A program made the translations under genes and the position numbers. From the NCBI GenBank assembly GCA_012719135.1, contig JAAYAW010000097.1:1-52854 (forward strand): a stretch of DNA of 52,854 nucleotides, written 5' to 3'. This document shows positions 48,117-52,854 of this stretch, piece by piece. The notes under the pieces were generated by a model. The model was not told the origin of the DNA. It ran no database searches and saw only the letters and a program-made list of their open reading frames with translations. Source of the stretch: Chloroflexota bacterium. GTDB lineage: Bacteria; Chloroflexota; Anaerolineae; UBA1429. How positions within the stretch are numbered: position 1 is the first letter of the stretch; each line of letters begins with the position of its first letter.

Positions 48117-50649
48117 CGGCCACCTGACACGCCGGGGCGGACGGCGCACGGTCCGCGGAGCATCCGGCGTACCGACCGCAAGGTCCCGGGCGTTGCGATG
48201 GGGCCTCGCAGTTGGCACGGCTTCCCTGGTGATCTTTCTGATCGCCCTGTACCTGCCGACGGACCTGCCCTCCCGTATTCGCGCCGCATCCGCACCATCG
48301 TCCTTCATATACGACAGGGGCGGAGCGTTGCTGTATGAGCTCTATGATCCCGAGGGCGGCGCTCAACGTACTGTGTCGCTGGAACAGGTGCCAGAGGCGC
48401 TGATACAGGCCGTCATCGCGACTGAGGACGCAGGCTTTTATCACAACGCCGGCCTCAGCCCGCGCGCGATCCTACGTGCGCTGGGGCTCAACCTTCAGGC
48501 GGGCCGTATCGTCTCCGGCGGCAGTACCATCACGCAACAGGTTGCGCGGCAGCTCCTTCTGGGCAGCGGGCGCTATGACCAGACTCTAGTCCGCAAGCTC
48601 CGAGAGGCATGGCTTGCGCTCCGGCTCAATGCCGTACTATCCAAGGATGAGATCCTCGCACTGTACCTGAACCATACGTACTTTGGCAACCTCTTTTACG
48701 GCGTCGATGCCGCTTCCCGTGGTTACTATGGCAAACCTGTCCGCGACCTCAGCCTGGCCGAGAGCGCCCTCTTGGCCGGGATACCACAATCCCCGGTGGC
48801 CTACAATCCCCTGAACCATCTGGAGTCTGCGCGCGAGAGACAGCGTACCGTCCTGGATCTGATGGTCAGGGCAGCGTACATCGATGAGCAGACGGCAGCC
48901 CGCGCGCACGCTGAACCACTGACCTTTGCGGGCTCTCCGTACTCCCTGCGCTCGCCGCACTTTTCGGTGATGGTGCGCGATGAGCTCTCACGGCTCGTAG
49001 GCGAAGGTGCGGTCGCACACGGGGGGCTGAGCGTCCGAACTACCCTGGACTGGGGTCTTCAGGAGCGCGCCGAGCAGATCGTGGCTCTGCATCTGGCGGA
49101 GCTCAATGTCCCGGCTGACGATGCACCATCCCGACGCGTCGGCAACGCGGCTGCCGTGGTGCTCGATAGCACGGGGGCCGTCCGGGCGCTCGTGGGCAGC
49201 GCCGACTATTGGGATACGGATACCGCTGGAGCGGTCAACGGCGCGACGGCGCTACGCCAGCCCGGATCGGCACTCAAGCCCCTGACGTACGCCGCTGCCT
49301 TCGAACGCGGCTACTCGCCGGCGACCTCGATCGCCGACGTTTCCACCGTCTTCAGAACGGCCGAGGGAACGGCCTATGTGCCCGTGAACTATGACGGCCG
49401 CGAGCACGGCCTCGTATCGCTCAGAGAGGCGCTCGCCAACTCGTACAATATCGCTGCCGTTCGACTTCTCGATGCCATCGGCGTACAGGCGCTTCCCGAG
49501 ATGGCGCAGAGGCTGGGCATCGACACCCTCAACGATCCGAACCGGCAGGGGCTGGCCCTGACCCTGGGGGGAGCGGAGGTTCGACTGCTCGACCTCACCG
49601 CGGCCTATGCCTCCTTCGCCGCCGAAGGGCGACTCGTACCCGCACGGCTGATCGAGCAGGTCACAGACGGCGAGGGGAACGTGCTCTACCAGTACAGCCC
49701 GGCTCCTACAGTTCAGGCTATCGACCCGCGAATCGCCTATCTGGTTACCGATGTGCTCTCCGACGGTGAGGCGCGGGTACCCGCCTTTGGCAGAGCCGGC
49801 GCGCTGGATCTGCCCTATCCCGCTGCCGTCAAGACGGGCACCAGCAATCAGTGGCGTGACAACTGGACCATCGGCTACACCCCATCCTGGACCGTCGGGG
49901 TATGGGTGGGCAACGCCGATGGCAGCTCCATGCAGGGGGCTACCGGACTGACTGGGGCTGCACCGATCTGGAACAGCCTCATGCGTACGGCTCACAGGCA
50001 ACCGCCGCCCACGTTTGTGGTGCCAGAAGGGCTGGTTGAGGTCGAGGTATGCCCTCTCTCGGGCCAACTGCCGGGGCCGGCGTGTACCCAGCGGCGCCTG
50101 GAATGGTTCCTGAAGGAATCTGCCCCCGTGGAGCAGTGCGACCTTCACACTCTCGTAGCCCAGGACGCACTCACCGGTGCACGAGCCGAGCAGGACACGC
50201 CACCGGAACGCGTCATCGTTCGCTCGGCCGTTATTTGGCCCCCCGAAATGCTGCAGTGGGCCATCGACTCTGGCCTGGACTCGGAGACAGGACTTGCGTC
50301 GGGAGACGCTCGCGCAGGGACGCCCAGCACTGATGCCCCGATCCGCCTGGGATCGCCGGCCGATGGCGACGTCTTCCGGATTTCTACCGCTCTGCCCGCC
50401 GAGAGCCAGAGGCTGCGTATCACGGCCGTGTGCGGGATCTGCCAGGGTGGCGGCAGGCTATCGCTGGAACTCGACGGAAAAGACTGGCACGAATGGACCG
50501 GTCCGCCCTATACTGTGTATTGGGGCTTGACTGAGGGAGATCATGTGCTCACGTTGGCCTACAGCGACGGTGCAGGCATGCAGCGGCGTAGCGCCCCTGT
50601 GCGCATCAAGGTTGTCAGAGCGACGTCATCAGGAGGAGTTGACCCATGA
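48079..50649 (+). CDS. pbpC: Bifunctional peptidoglycan synthase, PBP1C-like
   Basis: 856 residues. A basic cytoplasmic N-terminus and one membrane anchor (about 40-58) are followed by a GT51 glycosyltransferase domain (about 75-250: VIATEDAGFYHNAG, GGSTITQQVARQLLLG, LALYLNHTYFGN). The transpeptidase domain (about 300-640) has RQPGSALKPLTY (S-x-x-K), NSYNIAAVRL (S-x-N) and AVKTGTSNQWRDNWTIGYTP (K-T-G). The C-terminus has VCPLSGQLPGPACTQR and a final beta domain like the PBP1C-specific C-terminal region. It overlaps the previous gene by 38 nt and the next by 4 nt (ATGA). The pairing with an alpha-2-macroglobulin-like gene is the known pbpC-yfhM association of Gram-negative bacteria. The start is the first in-frame ATG, with AGAGG before it. 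Confidence 0.92.
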   Translation: MSLRSRSSDARANGHLTRRGGRRTVRGASGVPTARSRALRWGLAVGTASLVIFLIALYLPTDLPSRIRAASAPSSFIYDRGGALLYELYDPEGGAQRTVSLEQVPEALIQAVIATEDAGFYHNAGLSPRAILRALGLNLQAGRIVSGGSTITQQVARQLLLGSGRYDQTLVRKLREAWLALRLNAVLSKDEILALYLNHTYFGNLFYGVDAASRGYYGKPVRDLSLAESALLAGIPQSPVAYNPLNHLESARERQRTVLDLMVRAAYIDEQTAARAHAEPLTFAGSPYSLRSPHFSVMVRDELSRLVGEGAVAHGGLSVRTTLDWGLQERAEQIVALHLAELNVPADDAPSRRVGNAAAVVLDSTGAVRALVGSADYWDTDTAGAVNGATALRQPGSALKPLTYAAAFERGYSPATSIADVSTVFRTAEGTAYVPVNYDGREHGLVSLREALANSYNIAAVRLLDAIGVQALPEMAQRLGIDTLNDPNRQGLALTLGGAEVRLLDLTAAYASFAAEGRLVPARLIEQVTDGEGNVLYQYSPAPTVQAIDPRIAYLVTDVLSDGEARVPAFGRAGALDLPYPAAVKTGTSNQWRDNWTIGYTPSWTVGVWVGNADGSSMQGATGLTGAAPIWNSLMRTAHRQPPPTFVVPEGLVEVEVCPLSGQLPGPACTQRRLEWFLKESAPVEQCDLHTLVAQDALTGARAEQDTPPERVIVRSAVIWPPEMLQWAIDSGLDSETGLASGDARAGTPSTDAPIRLGSPADGDVFRISTALPAESQRLRITAVCGICQGGGRLSLELDGKDWHEWTGPPYTVYWGLTEGDHVLTLAYSDGAGMQRRSAPVRIKVVRATSSGGVDP

Positions 50650-52854
50650 GCGGATGGAGCAGGTTAGTCTATGTCGCGGTTCTGGTTGCCATGCTCGCAC
50701 TGCCCCTGGGCTGTGGCCGCTCCGAGGCACTCCCCACACCGATCCCCAGGCTGGCGCAGATCACCAGGGATCTGCCTAGTCCGGAGCCGACGGCCGAGCC
50801 CAGTGCAACGCCCGCGCCGCCTCACGCTCCGCGCCTGTTGGAGGCTACGCCGGCCCCGGGTCAGGAACTCTCGCTCGGCGAGCCGATCGTGCTGAGTTTC
50901 GACCAGCCGATGGACTCTGAAAGCGTCGAGGGAGCGTTCGAGATCTCCCCAAACGTCGAGGGAACCTTTCAATGGCCCGATTCGGCCACGCTCCACTTCC
51001 TGCCGCACGAGGATGCTCTCGTTCGTGACGCCGAATACCGCATTACCGTCAAAACTGGAGCGCGCAGTCTACAGGGCCTGGCGCTCAACCGTGAGATCAC
51101 GTTCCGCTCACGAGTCGTCGGCTACCTGGAGGTCAGTGACGTCTTTCCTGGCGTCGATGCAGCCGGCATTGCTCCGGATACACGCATCATTGTCACCTTC
51201 AACCGGCCGGTCGTGCCTCTGACCGGAATTGATGACCAGGCAGGGCTGCCCTCCCCGCTGGAGATCTCCCCCGCTGTGCTGGGGAAAGGCGAATGGACCA
51301 ATACGTCCGTCTACGTGTTTACCCCTCAGGAGGCGCTCTCGCCAGGCACCACCTATACCGTGAGGGTGGCCGGGGGGCTCTCATTCGCGGGAGCTGAGCT
51401 CGCCGATACCTTCGAGTGGAGCTTTACCATCCAGCCTCCGTCCGTGTCGCTGGAGACTCCGCTGCCAGACCAGATACTCGTCGATCCCAACACGGCCATC
51501 GTCCTCGCCTTTGACCAGGGGATGGATCGGTCCAGCGTATCCGAACGTTTGCAGGTGACCAGGAGCGACAACGGCACCCCAATCACCGGTCGGCTGGATT
51601 GGCTGGCAAACACGCTCACCTTCCTGGCGGAAGAACCGCTGGAGCGCGGCACAGCGTATGACGTCCGCCTGCCGGCCGGCAGCGTGTCCGCATCGGGCCA
51701 GGTCGCGATCGAGGAGGATCGCCTGTGGTCATTCACCACGGCGCCCATGCCGGAACTGGTCTCCAGTAACCCGCGGGACGGTGCCGAGGGTGTGGATCTC
51801 TACGGCTCTCTCCAGATCGTCTTCTCAGCGCCGATGGATCCCGAGACCACGGTCAAGGCTCTGGAGATCTCCCCGGCGGTACGCATGTACCCATACTGGC
51901 AAGGGGATCAGACCGAGTTGTGGGTGTCCTGGAGCCTGCAGCCTTCGACGCCGTACACGGTGACTCTGTCAGAGGAGGCCAGAGACCTCTTTGGGGAGCC
52001 TCTGGCAGAGCCGCTGACGTTGCGGTTCGTCACACGCCCCGCCTCGCCCAGCATCGATCTCCTGACAGAGGGACCGATCGGCATCTATAGTGCCCTCGCG
52101 GACACGCTCGCCTCCGTCAGACACATCAACGTGTCTCGGATCGACATGGCCCTGTACGAGCTGACCCCTGCGCAACTGGTTATGTTAACACGCGAAGGCG
52201 GGTGGCCCGACTGGAGCCGGTTCAGCCTCTCCGGTGCGAATCGCCTCGCGACCTGGTCTCTGGACGCAGAAGCGCCCCTGAACAGCGCGCAAGTCGCCGT
52301 CTCTGCCCTTCCCCAGAACGCCTCCGGTCCGATGGAGCCGGGCATTTACCTGCTAAGGGTCGGCGCCCCTGAGGTGGACGGCAGCCAGTTCCACGCCTTT
52401 GTGGTTACGGGGCTCAACATCATGCTGAAGACAACGGATGAGCAGGCGCTCGTGTGGGTGACGGATCTGCAATCTGGCGAACCGGTGCCCAATGCCGACC
52501 TGACCCTGTACGACTATTACGGGGAGCCAGCCGGCTCAGGCCGCACAGATCGGGACGGGCTGGCGATGCTGGACATGCCCGATCAGGAGCGATGGGAGAG
52601 CGTCACGGTGCTGGCCGAGTCCCGGCTGGGCCTGGGTGCTGTTGTGTCGAACTGGACCGACGGCGTCAGCCCCTGGGACTATCAACTTCCCGTCAACTGG
52701 GAAGCCCGGTCTTTCAGGGCTCATCTATTTACCGATCGGCAGATCTACAGGCCTGGACAGACGGTGTACTACAAGGCGTTCCTGCGGCTGGATGACGATG
52801 GCGAGTACAGCCTGCCGGAGATGGGCACGCCAGTTCAGGCTTCGCTGATCGATA
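50646..52854 (+). CDS. Alpha-2-macroglobulin-like lipoprotein (3' end outside window)
   Basis: The 736 codons visible run off the right edge. A hydrophobic signal with the lipobox LPLGC (Cys near residue 19) is followed by a Pro-rich spacer. Several bacterial Ig-like (Big_5) repeats then follow, each with a version of PMD...V...F.ISP: SFDQPMDSESVEGAFEISP, TFNRPV, AFDQGMDRSSV, VFSAPMDPETTVKALEISP. Near the edge are macroglobulin domains, including LFTDRQIYRPGQTVYYKAFL, the MG2 hallmark. Such proteins trap attacking proteases. The thioester and bait regions would lie beyond the window. It starts inside the PBP1C stop (ATGA). Lipidation would need the lspA product. Confidence 0.9.
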   Translation, partial: MSGWSRLVYVAVLVAMLALPLGCGRSEALPTPIPRLAQITRDLPSPEPTAEPSATPAPPHAPRLLEATPAPGQELSLGEPIVLSFDQPMDSESVEGAFEISPNVEGTFQWPDSATLHFLPHEDALVRDAEYRITVKTGARSLQGLALNREITFRSRVVGYLEVSDVFPGVDAAGIAPDTRIIVTFNRPVVPLTGIDDQAGLPSPLEISPAVLGKGEWTNTSVYVFTPQEALSPGTTYTVRVAGGLSFAGAELADTFEWSFTIQPPSVSLETPLPDQILVDPNTAIVLAFDQGMDRSSVSERLQVTRSDNGTPITGRLDWLANTLTFLAEEPLERGTAYDVRLPAGSVSASGQVAIEEDRLWSFTTAPMPELVSSNPRDGAEGVDLYGSLQIVFSAPMDPETTVKALEISPAVRMYPYWQGDQTELWVSWSLQPSTPYTVTLSEEARDLFGEPLAEPLTLRFVTRPASPSIDLLTEGPIGIYSALADTLASVRHINVSRIDMALYELTPAQLVMLTREGGWPDWSRFSLSGANRLATWSLDAEAPLNSAQVAVSALPQNASGPMEPGIYLLRVGAPEVDGSQFHAFVVTGLNIMLKTTDEQALVWVTDLQSGEPVPNADLTLYDYYGEPAGSGRTDRDGLAMLDMPDQERWESVTVLAESRLGLGAVVSNWTDGVSPWDYQLPVNWEARSFRAHLFTDRQIYRPGQTVYYKAFLRLDDDGEYSLPEMGTPVQASLID

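Noticed and set aside
1-52854. CRISPR arrays, tRNA or rRNA genes, insertion sequences, SECIS elements
   Set aside because: I looked through the gaps by eye and saw no repeat-spacer pattern, cloverleaf, transposase or in-frame TGA with a following hairpin. A tRNAscan and covariance search would be needed to be certain.

Overview
This is a GC-rich bacterial chromosome segment packed with about 47 protein genes on both strands. It has short intergenic gaps, frequent GTG/TTG starts, many 4-nt start/stop overlaps and unusually readable sigma-70-type promoters. The gene content (Rex repressor, type 2 IPP isomerase, SelB, adenosine-specific kinase, a cyclic-nucleotide-binding/bacterial-PH membrane protein, a bactofilin-like membrane protein behind an ECF-type sigma factor, MreB) best fits a member of the Chloroflexota, probably Anaerolineae-like. 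That placement is inferred from gene families and was not tested by phylogeny. I see no rRNA, tRNA, CRISPR array, insertion sequence, integrase or phage genes; it reads as core/housekeeping chromosome.

Layout. 1-4.3 kb (minus): partial selB, a long coiled-coil protein and a membrane-anchored L,D-transpeptidase, read from a promoter at 4325-4353. 4.4-5.5 kb (plus): a small SWIM zinc-finger protein behind a leader that carries a terminator-like hairpin, then acpS. 5.5-9.4 kb (minus): threonine aldolase on its own promoter, and an enolase-superfamily dehydratase/lspA/RluD-family cluster. 9.4-13.1 kb (plus): aldose epimerase; then a UroD-fold protein, an esterase and a ferric-reductase-like membrane protein. 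13.2-19.1 kb: MFS exporter (minus), M23 peptidase and adenosine-specific kinase (plus), M20 amidohydrolase and GH1 beta-glucosidase (minus).

19.3-31.3 kb (all plus): an arrestin-like membrane protein, then ffh-rpsP-khpA-rimM-dprA-manC-cinA-phosphoesterase as one apparent operon ending in a strong terminator. Next come a sigma factor/putative anti-sigma/bactofilin-like trio, also closed by a terminator, and trmD-rex. The classical rpsP-rimM-trmD cluster is therefore split by about 6.7 kb. 31.4-33.9 kb (minus): mreB and a membrane protein with an N-terminal helix-hairpin-helix domain. 34.2-41.1 kb: pyrimidine-nucleoside phosphorylase, GT4 glycosyltransferase, a duplicated Cys-motif protein with map and a cupin, the cNMP/PH membrane protein, and a P-loop kinase.

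41.2-52.9 kb: D-2-hydroxyacid dehydrogenase and an AEC transporter from back-to-back promoters, an M20 dipeptidase, an Eis-like acetyltransferase, and a tight plus-strand operon of type 2 IPP isomerase, polyprenyl diphosphate synthase, PBP1C-like peptidoglycan synthase and an alpha-2-macroglobulin-like lipoprotein that runs off the right edge. This last operon joins isoprenoid carrier synthesis to cell-wall polymerisation and envelope protection. The features I rate most worth a second look are the candidate attenuator at 4468-4546, the tandem CQLG-motif protein, the sigma/bactofilin module with its palindrome, the CinA with an eroded deamidase domain, the HhH-membrane-coiled-coil protein beside mreB, and the isoprenoid/PBP1C/A2M operon.
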